From assembly GCF_030341905.1 (NCBI RefSeq), contig NZ_JATAAF010000014.1, forward strand, positions 1-64,000: 64,000 nucleotides of DNA, read 5' to 3'. Shown one piece after another: positions 42,476-50,214 of the stretch (position 1 is its first letter; each line of letters opens with the position of its first letter). A model generated the notes under the pieces. It was not told the DNA's origin. It worked only from the letters and a program-made list of their open reading frames with translations, and made no database searches. Both the position numbers and the translations under genes were made by a program. The DNA comes from Porticoccus sp. W117. Its GTDB lineage: Bacteria > Pseudomonadota > Gammaproteobacteria > Pseudomonadales > Porticoccaceae.

Positions 42476-42806
42476 CCCGCGTCCGTCAGCACTCCGCCCT
42501 CGGCTCTACATGCTTAGACCCTATCAATTAATTTAGCGTCACTCAGCCCGATAGGCAGGACGAGGTCGGCGATCTTAGTAAAGTTTAACAGTGGTGTCCT
42601 AAGCCAACCTCACTGCGGTCCAGTTCTATTTGACAGAAGCTTCCCGTTTACTGGCATCCAGTGGCTTCTGCTAGCGGGCTTATGCCGCCAGAGCGTAGTT
42701 GTCGTCGTTGGCAACTAATAAAATACGACTTTGGATTTACGTGATTGGTCGTCATCACGACATGCACCTTGGGTTTTGTCACCGGCGTCGAATCCAAAAC
42801 GCCCCC
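42454..42806 (-). ncRNA. ssrA: tmRNA (ssrA)
   Basis: 353 nt. 5' end GGGGGCGTTTTGGATTCGAC and 3' end with CGCCTCCACCA form the acceptor stem (GGGGGCG with CGCCUCC, one G-U). The tag frame at 42712-42680 encodes ANDDNYALAA and a TAA stop. It rescues stalled ribosomes together with SmpB and tags the products for proteolysis. Two mobile elements lie in its 3' flank. Confidence 0.97.
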
Positions 42807-42920
42807 AGGCGGAGCTTGTTGGCGAACTGCTGCGTTGCCCGGCGGTCTCGATGATCGTCACATACTGTATGTATGCTCCTCACCTCTCGCCTTGCATTTC
42901 ACTCAACAATCTCCGCCTGG
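42805..42920. repeat. 116-bp palindromic-ended intergenic element abutting ssrA
   Basis: CCAGGCGGAGCTTGTTG at 42805-42821 and CAACAATCTCCGCCTGG at 42904-42920 are inverted repeats with one mismatch. The left end overlaps the first two bases of mature tmRNA. The remaining gap to 43098 contains a small hairpin with an A/T run near 42930-42960. It looks like a MITE or REP-type element; the ssrA promoter must be inside it or beyond it. Confidence 0.65.
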
Positions 42921-43098
42921 CGTTCTGATTAATAAAAAAAACCAAAACGGAGTGCTCCACGGTGTTCGCATGTTTTCCCGGCGCCAGGCGCTTATCTCTG
43001 GGCGGGTGTCATCCACGAACGTGGGCGATTGTAGCAGAGATTTGCCTCGCCACAGCCCTTCGGCTTAAATAAGCCAACTATTTGCAGAGGCGAGAATA

Positions 43099-44643
43099 AT
43101 GACAAACGCAACCGATGCTTCCCCTACCCTGATGAACCGCGTGCTCAACAAGGTTGAGGTGGTGGGCAATAAACTGCCCGACCCGGCCATTTTGTTTTTG
43201 TACGCGCTGCTCATTGTCTGGTTGTTGTCGTGGCTGTTGTCCGGTGTGGATTTTGGCATTAACCACCCCAAAACCGGCGCCCCCCTTGAGGTGGTCAATT
43301 TGCTCACCGGCACGGAGTTGGCCAGCTTCCTATCCAATATGGTGAAGACCTTTACAGGCTTTGCGCCGCTGGGGGTTGTGCTGGTGGCCATGTTGGGCGT
43401 GGGGGTTGCGGATGAGTCCAAGTTCATCAATACCGGCCTGAAGTTGATGCTGCGCCGCACGCCAACTTTCCTGCTGACGCCCATGGTGATTTTGATTGGC
43501 CTGCTCAGCCACAGCGCCATCGACGCCGGCTATGTGCTGGTGATCCCCCTGGGGGGCATTATCTTTTACGCCGCTGGCCGCCATCCGTTGGCGGGTATTG
43601 CGGCGGCCTTTGCCGGCGTATCCGGTGGCTTTAGCGCCAACCCGGCACCCTCGGCGCTGGACCCATTACTGCAAGGTTTTACCCAACCCGCCGCGCAGAT
43701 TATTGACCCCAACATTGAGGTCAATCCGCTGGGCAATTACTTCTTTACCGCGGTTTCCAGCGTGTTGGTAATCGCCCTTGGCTGGTTTTTGACCGATAAG
43801 GTGATAGAGCCGCGTCTGCAAAAAACCGCCGCACTGAACGACGATATCGAACCTGCAGAAGATTTAAGCACCGTCGCCCCTCGAGAGAAAAAGGCCTTTG
43901 TGGCCGCCGCCCTGACCATGTTTGCCGGCCTGGCCTTGCTGGTGCTGGTATTGCTGCCCGCCGACTCCCCTTTCCGGGATGCCGAAGGCTCGCTGAACTC
44001 GTTCCAGGCGCCGATTATGCAGTCCATCGTGCCGCTGATTTTGCTGCTGTTTTTAATCCCCGGTGTGGTTTACGGCCGCATTGCCGGTACCTTTGAAAAT
44101 GGCAAAGCCGTGATCGACGCCATGAGCAAATCCATGTCTGGCATGGGTTACTACATTGTGATGGCATTCTTCTGCGCCCTGTTTGTCAAAGCCTTCGCGG
44201 ATTCCAACATCGGCGCACTGCTGGCGGTAAAAGGCGCCGAGGTATTGAAGGCACTTGCCCTGCCCGGCGGCGTTACCCTGTTTGGCATTATTTTGCTGGT
44301 GGGCTTTGTGAATATCTTTGTGGGCTCTGCCTCCGCCAAGTGGGCACTGTTGGCCCCCATCTTTGTGCCCATGCTGATGCAGCTGGGTTTCTCACCAGAG
44401 CTCACCCAGGCGGCCTATCGGGTGGGAGATTCCTCCACCAATATTATCACTCCGCTGATGCCTTACTTTCCGCTGGTGGTGGTGTATTGCCAGCGCTACG
44501 TGAAGCAAACCGGTATCGGCAATCTGGTGTCGATGATGCTGCCCTACTCGCTGGTGTTCCTGGTGTGTTGGTCGCTGTTCCTTATGGCGTACTGGGGGGT
44601 TGGTATTCCACTGGGCTTTGGAGCCAGCTATACCTACCCGTAA
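43099..44643 (+). CDS. AbgT-family transporter
   Basis: 514 residues, inner membrane, about 11-13 TM helices. The start (LNKVEVVGNKLPDPAILFLY) and the conserved motifs GFAPLGVVLVAMLGVGVADE, SAKWALLAPIFVPM and RVGDSSTNIITPLMPYFPLV are those of AbgT/MtrF proteins. Members import p-aminobenzoyl-glutamate or export sulfonamides. AGAGGCGAG precedes the ATG. Substrate cannot be read from sequence. Confidence 0.9.
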   Translation: MTNATDASPTLMNRVLNKVEVVGNKLPDPAILFLYALLIVWLLSWLLSGVDFGINHPKTGAPLEVVNLLTGTELASFLSNMVKTFTGFAPLGVVLVAMLGVGVADESKFINTGLKLMLRRTPTFLLTPMVILIGLLSHSAIDAGYVLVIPLGGIIFYAAGRHPLAGIAAAFAGVSGGFSANPAPSALDPLLQGFTQPAAQIIDPNIEVNPLGNYFFTAVSSVLVIALGWFLTDKVIEPRLQKTAALNDDIEPAEDLSTVAPREKKAFVAAALTMFAGLALLVLVLLPADSPFRDAEGSLNSFQAPIMQSIVPLILLLFLIPGVVYGRIAGTFENGKAVIDAMSKSMSGMGYYIVMAFFCALFVKAFADSNIGALLAVKGAEVLKALALPGGVTLFGIILLVGFVNIFVGSASAKWALLAPIFVPMLMQLGFSPELTQAAYRVGDSSTNIITPLMPYFPLVVVYCQRYVKQTGIGNLVSMMLPYSLVFLVCWSLFLMAYWGVGIPLGFGASYTYP

Positions 44644-44677
44644 TGTATAGAAGGTCACAAAAACTCCAGTGGTTTAA

Positions 44678-44718
44678 CTGATCCAGATCAGTTTCGGTGG
44701 TTTGGCGCTTCCTATAAT
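44678..44718 (+). promoter_or_regulatory. Anr/FNR-type box and promoter of the UspA gene
   Basis: CTGATCCAGATCAG (44678-44691) matches the FNR/Anr core TGATN4ATCA. TATAAT lies at 44713-44718. With a start near 44725 the box is centred at about -41, the class II activation position. Indicates induction under low oxygen. Confidence 0.7.
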
Positions 44719-44763
44719 GGCGCCGATTTTATTAACCACTGCTTAACCACTGGAGTGACAACC

Positions 44764-45555
44764 ATGTCCACCCAAGAAACTGTACTGGTCGTTGTAGACC
44801 CTCAACAAGACACTCACCCGGCGATGGATCGCGCCATTGCCAACGCCAAAATCCGTAAGCCGGAAGAGCGTTCCCGGCTGGTGATTCTGGTTACCCCGGA
44901 TACCGATGACCTGGCCAAAACTCCGGTCATCAAGGGTCAGGCCTGGCTCAGCGGTTTGATGTCCATGGCGTTTCAGGACAAGGTGGAATACCAGCTGGAA
45001 TTGGGCTGGGGAGCCTCCCTGCCACAGGTGCTGCACAACGCCGTGGAAAAGTACCAAGCCAATCTGGTGATGTTGCCGCTATACAAAAACGGCAACGACA
45101 AAGTACTGAATGACGACCGCTGGAATTTCCTGCGCAACGCCCAAACCCCGGTGCTGTTGATTCGCCCGGAAAACAACCGCCCCCGCAAAAAACTGCTGGC
45201 AGCCATTAAAGTGCAAGACAGCAAATACCAGCAGCTTAACCAAACCGTGGCATCCCGCGGCCAGTGGGCGGCGCAGCGCTACAACGCCGACTTGCACCTG
45301 GTAAACTGCTACAGCGATTCCATGAACTTCCCCGACCGCAGCGCCATTGCCCGTCTGGCGGATGTGCCCAACGAGCGCATTCACGTACAGCAAGGCGACC
45401 CGGATCAGGTGATCCCCCGCGTAGCCAAGGACATCGACGCCGATATGATTCTGGTAGGCACCCAACGTCGTACCGGACTTAAAGGTGCGTTGCGCGGCAA
45501 CACCATTGAGAAGATTATTCGCGGCCTGCCTCAGGACGTGATGATGTTGGTGTAA
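44764..45555 (+). CDS. Tandem universal stress protein (UspE-like)
   Basis: 263 residues from the ATG at 44764, chosen because GGAG lies 8 nt upstream. Two UspA domains (about 5-135 and 140-263). The second ends with MILVGTQRRTGLKGALRGNT, the ATP-binding-type GTxxR..G...GN motif. Cytoplasmic stress protein; the Anr-like promoter suggests a role in oxygen limitation, as for several pseudomonad Usp proteins. Confidence 0.88.
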   Translation: MSTQETVLVVVDPQQDTHPAMDRAIANAKIRKPEERSRLVILVTPDTDDLAKTPVIKGQAWLSGLMSMAFQDKVEYQLELGWGASLPQVLHNAVEKYQANLVMLPLYKNGNDKVLNDDRWNFLRNAQTPVLLIRPENNRPRKKLLAAIKVQDSKYQQLNQTVASRGQWAAQRYNADLHLVNCYSDSMNFPDRSAIARLADVPNERIHVQQGDPDQVIPRVAKDIDADMILVGTQRRTGLKGALRGNTIEKIIRGLPQDVMMLV

Positions 45556-45603
45556 AGACGGCTGCGGGCAGCGAGCCTCTTGCGGCTGGCTGCCCTAGCA
45601 TTA

Positions 45604-45689
45604 GTCATTGCGAAGGAGCGAAGCGACTGTGGCAATCCAGCGACTTGCAAAGCCAAGACTCTGGATCGCCGCGCTGCGCTCGCGATGAC
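45604..45689. repeat. Intergenic palindromic repeat
   Basis: GTCATTGCGAAGGAGCG at the left and CGCTCGCGATGAC at the right are imperfect inverted repeats enclosing GGCAATCCAG/CTGGATCGCC. A REP/MITE-type intergenic element, between two convergent genes, where it may also terminate transcription. Confidence 0.65.
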
Positions 45690-45696
45690 AGCTTTT

Positions 45697-46152
45697 TTAG
45701 CCATTCAGAGCTTTCCGCATCACCCGATGCGGCAGGCCAACTTCCATAAAAACTTCGCCCGAAGCACTAAACCCCAGTTTTTTATAAAAACCCTCGGCGC
45801 TGGTGCGGGCGTGCAACACAATTTTACTGCAGCCATGCTCACCGGCCCACTTCTCAGCGGCCTGAACTAGCTGACTGCCAATGGTGCAGCCGCGATATTC
45901 GGGCGCCACTGCCATTTGCCTCAACTTGACGCCATCCTGCTGCCAGGGCGCCAGTACCAAACAGCCCGCAATCTTGCCGCCCAACTCACAAACCAGGTGG
46001 CCTGAATCCGCTTCAGCCTCAAGCTCGGCATCGCTAAAGCTCAAACCCTGGGGCTTGCGCAGCACCTCGTAACGCAGCTGCACCGCGTTGTCGTAGGCCT
46101 CACTGCCGTGTTTAACAGAATAACAATGGCCAATCATCGCCTTTATGTTCAT
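45697..46152 (-). CDS. GNAT-family N-acetyltransferase
   Basis: 151 residues. The acetyl-CoA-binding motif LRQMAVAPEYRGCTIGSQLV is at about residues 76-96, followed by VLHARTSAEGFYKKLGF. Such proteins acetylate small molecules or N-termini; substrate unknown. It is divergent from the SOS-box gene and shares its upstream region. Confidence 0.88.
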   Translation of the reverse strand: MNIKAMIGHCYSVKHGSEAYDNAVQLRYEVLRKPQGLSFSDAELEAEADSGHLVCELGGKIAGCLVLAPWQQDGVKLRQMAVAPEYRGCTIGSQLVQAAEKWAGEHGCSKIVLHARTSAEGFYKKLGFSASGEVFMEVGLPHRVMRKALNG

Positions 46153-46211
46153 TTCGCTTTCTCTGCTCGCCGTCTTTGCTAATCAAGGTCAATCCGGGGT
46201 TTACCTTTAAA

Positions 46212-46253
46212 CTGTATTCATATACAGTACACATTAACTGTACGCAAATACAG
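46212..46253. promoter_or_regulatory. Two tandem LexA (SOS) boxes
   Basis: CTGTATTCATATACAG at 46212-46227 and CTGTACGCAAATACAG at 46238-46253 both match CTGT-N8-ACAG exactly. They lie 48-89 bp before the radical-SAM-like gene and 60-101 bp before the GNAT start, so either or both may be SOS-controlled. Confidence 0.85.
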
Positions 46254-46300
46254 TATTAACTGCCTTTAAAGGCAGCAACAGAAAGTCAGGAGAGCACGCC

Positions 46301-47212
46301 ATGTTTATCAGCCATCGGAGTACCAACAAACACAGCGGATTTCTGCGTCAGTTGTTTGGCCCCACCAGCACACCCACCATGGCACAGTCGTTCACCTCTC
46401 CCCGGCTTCAGCAGCAAGCCCAGCTCTGTGATGCCCCTCAAATCAAAAAGCCGGTGCGCCGCCACTGCCACAACCCGGTGAATGCCTTGCTGGACAAAAG
46501 CCAACCACTACAGCGCCTGGCCCGTGAGCTGAACCGCCCCGGCTACCACCCAACTCCCATTACCCTGGGTGTAAAGAGTGACCCTTACCGGGTAAACGAC
46601 AAACAGCTGGCCACTACCCGGCAAATACTTGAACTGCTACTGGCTCACAAACACCCGGTACACATCATCACCAAGAGCCATCTGATTGTAAAAGATCTAG
46701 ATATTCTCACTCAGCTGGCAAAACAACGTTTGTGCACCGTTGAGCTGTGCCTGCACACCATGGATAGCCACCTGAGCCGCAAAATTGAGCCGCGCACCTC
46801 ATCGCCAGCGGCGCGCCTGAAAACCATCAGCCGACTGTCTGGCGCCGATATCCCCGTAGCCGCCATGGTTGCGCCGCTGATTCCCGTGGTCAACGACGCC
46901 GAGATGGAGGCGCTGCTCACCGCAGCCCAACAAGCTGGCGCCATCGCCGCTGGCTACGAATACCTCAACCTGCCCACAGATTTGGCGGGAGAGTTTGATC
47001 TGTGGCTACAGCGCCATTACCCAGAGCAGGCAGAGCGCATTTTCCACCTCAGCCAAGCCAACCTCAGCAGCAGCGCCCAGGAATTCGCCCGTATGGTTCA
47101 ACAGCGCTTCCAGTTGTGTTGCCAGAAGCTCGGCCTGAGCCATGGCGGTTTGCCAGTGCTGGATACATCGTTCTTTCGACCAACACAACCTTCGTTAATA
47201 ACATCAGGTTGA
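46301..47212 (+). CDS. PA0069-type radical-SAM-fold protein lacking the iron-sulfur motif
   Basis: 303 residues, CAGGAG 8 nt before the ATG. From residue 70 it follows the PA0069/SplB-like radical SAM family (RPGYHPTPITLGVKSDPYRV, HPVHIITKSHLIVKDLDIL, KIEPRTSSPAARL, VAAMVAPLIPVVND). The normal N-terminal CxxxCxxC cluster site is absent; the corresponding stretch reads RRHCHNPVNALLDKS with a single Cys. It therefore cannot bind a standard 4Fe-4S cluster and may be a non-catalytic derivative. Two LexA boxes upstream place it in the SOS response. Confidence 0.8.
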   Translation: MFISHRSTNKHSGFLRQLFGPTSTPTMAQSFTSPRLQQQAQLCDAPQIKKPVRRHCHNPVNALLDKSQPLQRLARELNRPGYHPTPITLGVKSDPYRVNDKQLATTRQILELLLAHKHPVHIITKSHLIVKDLDILTQLAKQRLCTVELCLHTMDSHLSRKIEPRTSSPAARLKTISRLSGADIPVAAMVAPLIPVVNDAEMEALLTAAQQAGAIAAGYEYLNLPTDLAGEFDLWLQRHYPEQAERIFHLSQANLSSSAQEFARMVQQRFQLCCQKLGLSHGGLPVLDTSFFRPTQPSLITSG

Positions 47213-47270
47213 TCAGAGCCAGCTCATCCAGTCACTTGGCAATTTCCTTTTAAAACGCACTTTTATTCGT

Positions 47271-47283
47271 GTTACGATATAAC
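47271..47283. promoter_or_regulatory. Candidate Zur box
   Basis: GTTACGATATAAC is a near-palindrome close to the Zur pattern GTTATN(x)ATAAC and lies 119 bp before the His-rich protein and TonB receptor genes. Both products look zinc-related, which supports the call. Confidence 0.5.
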
Positions 47284-47401
47284 ATCGTAGAAATAATACT
47301 GTTGTGCAACATCGCCAGCTTATTCACACAAACGTTCTCTGAAACCGGATGGAACAGCGTCAATAGCCTGGAACCCTTACGCCAAAACTGATCAAACGGC
47401 C

Positions 47402-47785
47402 GTGACTACTTACTTTCAGCATTTTTGCAAACGCACCCGCGTGACATCACAATGCGCCCTGCTGCTGCTCGTGGCCGTGTTCACGGTCAATTGTGTTGCT
47501 GCTGTCAGTCATATCCACGGGCCCAACGAACACCAGTGCGCAAGCCACCAGCACGACCATCGCTGCGCTGATCCACAAGATAAGCAGCAAGCAGATCACT
47601 CTCACTCCAGTGACGATCACTGTTATCTGTGCCAGATGGCGGATATTGGCAAGCTCTATTTGGGCTTAGCTGGTTTCCAGCTCCACAGTCCGGCATACAA
47701 TCCAGCACAACAATCCTTTAAAGTCAGGCTACTCAGCCCGTCTCTACACAGTGCCCAAGCCAGAGGGCCTCCCCACTTCGCCTGA
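47402..47785 (+). CDS. DUF2946-like His/Cys-rich periplasmic metal protein
   Basis: 127 residues from a GTG. A TM/signal segment at about residues 16-34 is followed by a histidine-rich stretch (SHIHGPNEHQCASHQHDHRC) and a CYLCQ motif, as in DUF2946-type proteins encoded next to metal TonB receptors. Likely binds zinc or copper in the periplasm. The TonB receptor starts 81 nt downstream. Confidence 0.7.
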   Translation: MTTYFQHFCKRTRVTSQCALLLLVAVFTVNCVAAVSHIHGPNEHQCASHQHDHRCADPQDKQQADHSHSSDDHCYLCQMADIGKLYLGLAGFQLHSPAYNPAQQSFKVRLLSPSLHSAQARGPPHFA

Positions 47786-47866
47786 TTTTGTCAATTTAGC
47801 GGCCAAAGCCGCTACACACTTGCGCCTTTAAGGCCAAGTCACACAACACACTATCAAGGCAGCACC

Positions 47867-49918
47867 ATGAAACAGAACATTCTTGCCAGCAAATCATTGC
47901 TGGCTCTGGCAGTGGGTACCATCTCCGCCCAGGCATACGCACAAAACACTCAACAGCCACAAACCAGCATTGACGAAGAAGTCATCATTACCGCATCTCC
48001 GGTACACGGCGATAAAGACAAAGTCATTCAGGGCATTTCCATACTCAGCGGCGACGAGTTGCGCGAGCAGGCCGCCGCCACCTTGGGTGAAACCCTGCAA
48101 GGGGAACTAGGCATCAGCTCCTCTTCCTTTGGCCCTGGCGTTGGCTTACCAGTTATTCGCGGCCAGAGCGCCAACCGGGTCAAGGTACTGCAAAATAGCC
48201 TCGATACCCTGGACGCCTCCGACACCAGCCCGGATCACGCCAGTGGTACCGAATCACTACTGGCAGAGCGCATCGAAGTGTTGCGCGGCCCATCCACTCT
48301 GCGCTTTGGCAACGGTGCCATCGGCGGTGTGGTCAATGTGATCGACAATCGCATCCCGGAATCGGTACCCGAGTCTGTAGAGTCCGCCGTCGAAGTACGC
48401 CACAACAGCGCCAACAGTGGTGACAACCTAGTATTTAAGGTGGACGGTGGCGAGGGCAATATCGCTTGGCACCTGGATGGTTTGTATCGCAGTAGCAACA
48501 ATATCCAAATCGACGGCCCTGCCATGCTTGAGCACGAAGAAGAGGAACACGAAGGCGAGGAGGAGCACGAAGAGGAAGAAACCACCATCGGCTTTGTAGA
48601 CAACACCGACGCCAACACCAACAGCCTTACCGGCGGCCTGTCCTGGGTCGGTGAAGACCGTTTTGTGGGCTTTAGCGTTAGTCGTCTGGAAAACAACTAC
48701 GGCATTCCCCCCGGTGCCCACGGCCACGAAGAGGAAGAAGGTGAAGAAGGAGAAGAGGAAGAAGAAATCATCCGCATCGACCTGGAACAAACCCGCTACG
48801 ACTTCAGAGCCGGACTCAACAATCCCTGGGAAGGCATTGAACAACTGAGTTTCGGGCTTGCTTATAACGACTATCGCCATGTGGAGTTGGAAGGCGCAGA
48901 GCAAGGCACTGTGTTTACCAACGATGCATGGGAATCCCGCCTGGAACTGGTGCACGAACAGTGGGGCAACTGGAAAGGCGCCTTTGGTCTGCAACTGCAA
49001 ATGGCTGACTTTGCCGCTGTTGGCGAAGAGGCTTTTGTAGCCCCTGCCGACATTAGCAACTACGGGGTATTCTGGCTGGAAGACATGAACATAGATGACT
49101 GGCACATCGAACTTGGTGTGCGCGCCGAACGTCAACAGATAGACCCGATAAATGGTGCTGAGGTATCCCATACCACTACAACGTTGTCTGGTGCCGCCCA
49201 GTGGTTGTTTGCTGACAACCAACACCTGAGCTTTAGCCTCACCAATGCCGAACGCGCGCCCACAGTGGAAGAGCTGTTTTCCGAAGGTGCTCACTTGGCC
49301 ACCAACCAGTTTATCTTTGGCAATAGCGCTCTGGACGAAGAGACCAGCCTGAACTATGAACTGGGCTACCACTATCACAGCGAAGCAGTGACCTTACAAG
49401 CCTTTGTTTTCTATAACGATATCAGTGATTTTATCTACGAGCTTGGCCGCGGCACCGAAATGGAAGAGCTGCCGGTATTCGACTACGTTCAGCAAGACGC
49501 CACCTTCCAGGGCGCCGAAGCCGAGTTGAATATCGCTCTTAACGAGGAATTGACCCTGAACCTGTTTGGCGATTACGTGCGCGCCGAGTTGAACGACGGC
49601 AGCGATGTACCCCGAATCACACCAGCCCGATTTGGTACAGAGCTGGAATACGGCGCTGGCGAGTGGAGCGCCAAATTGCGCTGGACCGAAGTACAGGACC
49701 AGGATCGCCCCGGCGATGAAGAGGAACCCACTGAAGGCTACAGCCGCGTGGATACCAGTCTGAGCTACCAAATCGACGGTAACAACGCCGATTACACCTT
49801 GTTTCTGCGCGGCAGTAATTTGCTGAATGAAGATATTCGCGACGCCACCTCATTCCTGCGGGAGTTCGCCCCCCAGGCCGGCCGCAGTTTCGAACTGGGA
49901 GTTCGTGTCACCTTCTAA
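47867..49918 (+). CDS. TonB-dependent receptor, ZnuD-like (zinc)
   Basis: 683 residues. Signal peptide MKQNILASKSLLALAVGTIS ending in AYA. The TonB box region (EEVIITASPV), plug domain (ISSSSFGPGVGLPVIRGQSA, RIEVLRGPSTLRFGNGAIGG) and barrel follow. Two acidic His-bearing loops (EHEEEEHEGEEEHEEEE near residue 225; HGHEEEEGEEGEEEEE near 285) are typical of zinc-scavenging ZnuD-type receptors. The C-terminus ends in Phe (GVRVTF). Zinc specificity is inferred from loops and the Zur-like box. Confidence 0.85.
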   Translation: MKQNILASKSLLALAVGTISAQAYAQNTQQPQTSIDEEVIITASPVHGDKDKVIQGISILSGDELREQAAATLGETLQGELGISSSSFGPGVGLPVIRGQSANRVKVLQNSLDTLDASDTSPDHASGTESLLAERIEVLRGPSTLRFGNGAIGGVVNVIDNRIPESVPESVESAVEVRHNSANSGDNLVFKVDGGEGNIAWHLDGLYRSSNNIQIDGPAMLEHEEEEHEGEEEHEEEETTIGFVDNTDANTNSLTGGLSWVGEDRFVGFSVSRLENNYGIPPGAHGHEEEEGEEGEEEEEIIRIDLEQTRYDFRAGLNNPWEGIEQLSFGLAYNDYRHVELEGAEQGTVFTNDAWESRLELVHEQWGNWKGAFGLQLQMADFAAVGEEAFVAPADISNYGVFWLEDMNIDDWHIELGVRAERQQIDPINGAEVSHTTTTLSGAAQWLFADNQHLSFSLTNAERAPTVEELFSEGAHLATNQFIFGNSALDEETSLNYELGYHYHSEAVTLQAFVFYNDISDFIYELGRGTEMEELPVFDYVQQDATFQGAEAELNIALNEELTLNLFGDYVRAELNDGSDVPRITPARFGTELEYGAGEWSAKLRWTEVQDQDRPGDEEEPTEGYSRVDTSLSYQIDGNNADYTLFLRGSNLLNEDIRDATSFLREFAPQAGRSFELGVRVTF

Positions 49919-50077
49919 CAAGCCCCGTCATCGCGACAAATCGGCAGGATAGCCGATTTGGGCGCCGCAGGCGGTCGCAGACCGAGCACCATGGATGGTG
50001 CAAGTCACCGCAGCGCGGCGATCTCCAGAGTATTGGAAATCGCCGCGCAAGCACTTTCACCCTGCAAATACTCTCCT

Positions 50078-50169
50078 CCGTCATTCCCGCGCAGGCGGGA
50101 ATCTATAGCGCTTAAAGCGTCTAAGTAAAAGCCAATGAATCGCCGCCTGCGCGGGGATGACGGTTTTTT
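50078..50169. repeat. Intergenic palindromic repeat, possible terminator
   Basis: CCGTCATTCCCGCGCAGGCG and the inverted CGCCTGCGCGGGGATGACGG end the element; T-rich sequence (50163-50169) follows. The rest of 49919-50214 contains a GC-rich dyad (GGCGATCTCC...GGAAATCGCC near 50020-50050) and no gene. Confidence 0.7.
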
Positions 50170-50214
50170 TCTATCCTCAATTGGTTACACTCACGCCACT
50201 GATTGGAGACCTCT

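Noticed and set aside
42302-42517. 71-residue frame reading into ssrA
   Set aside because: It crosses the ssrA terminator and tmRNA on the opposite strand and has no ribosome-binding site. It is useful only for showing the former recombinase tail.
48428-49378. 316-residue leftward frame opposite the TonB receptor
   Set aside because: A shadow of the receptor gene; hydrophobic and Phe-rich because it is the antisense of acidic codons.
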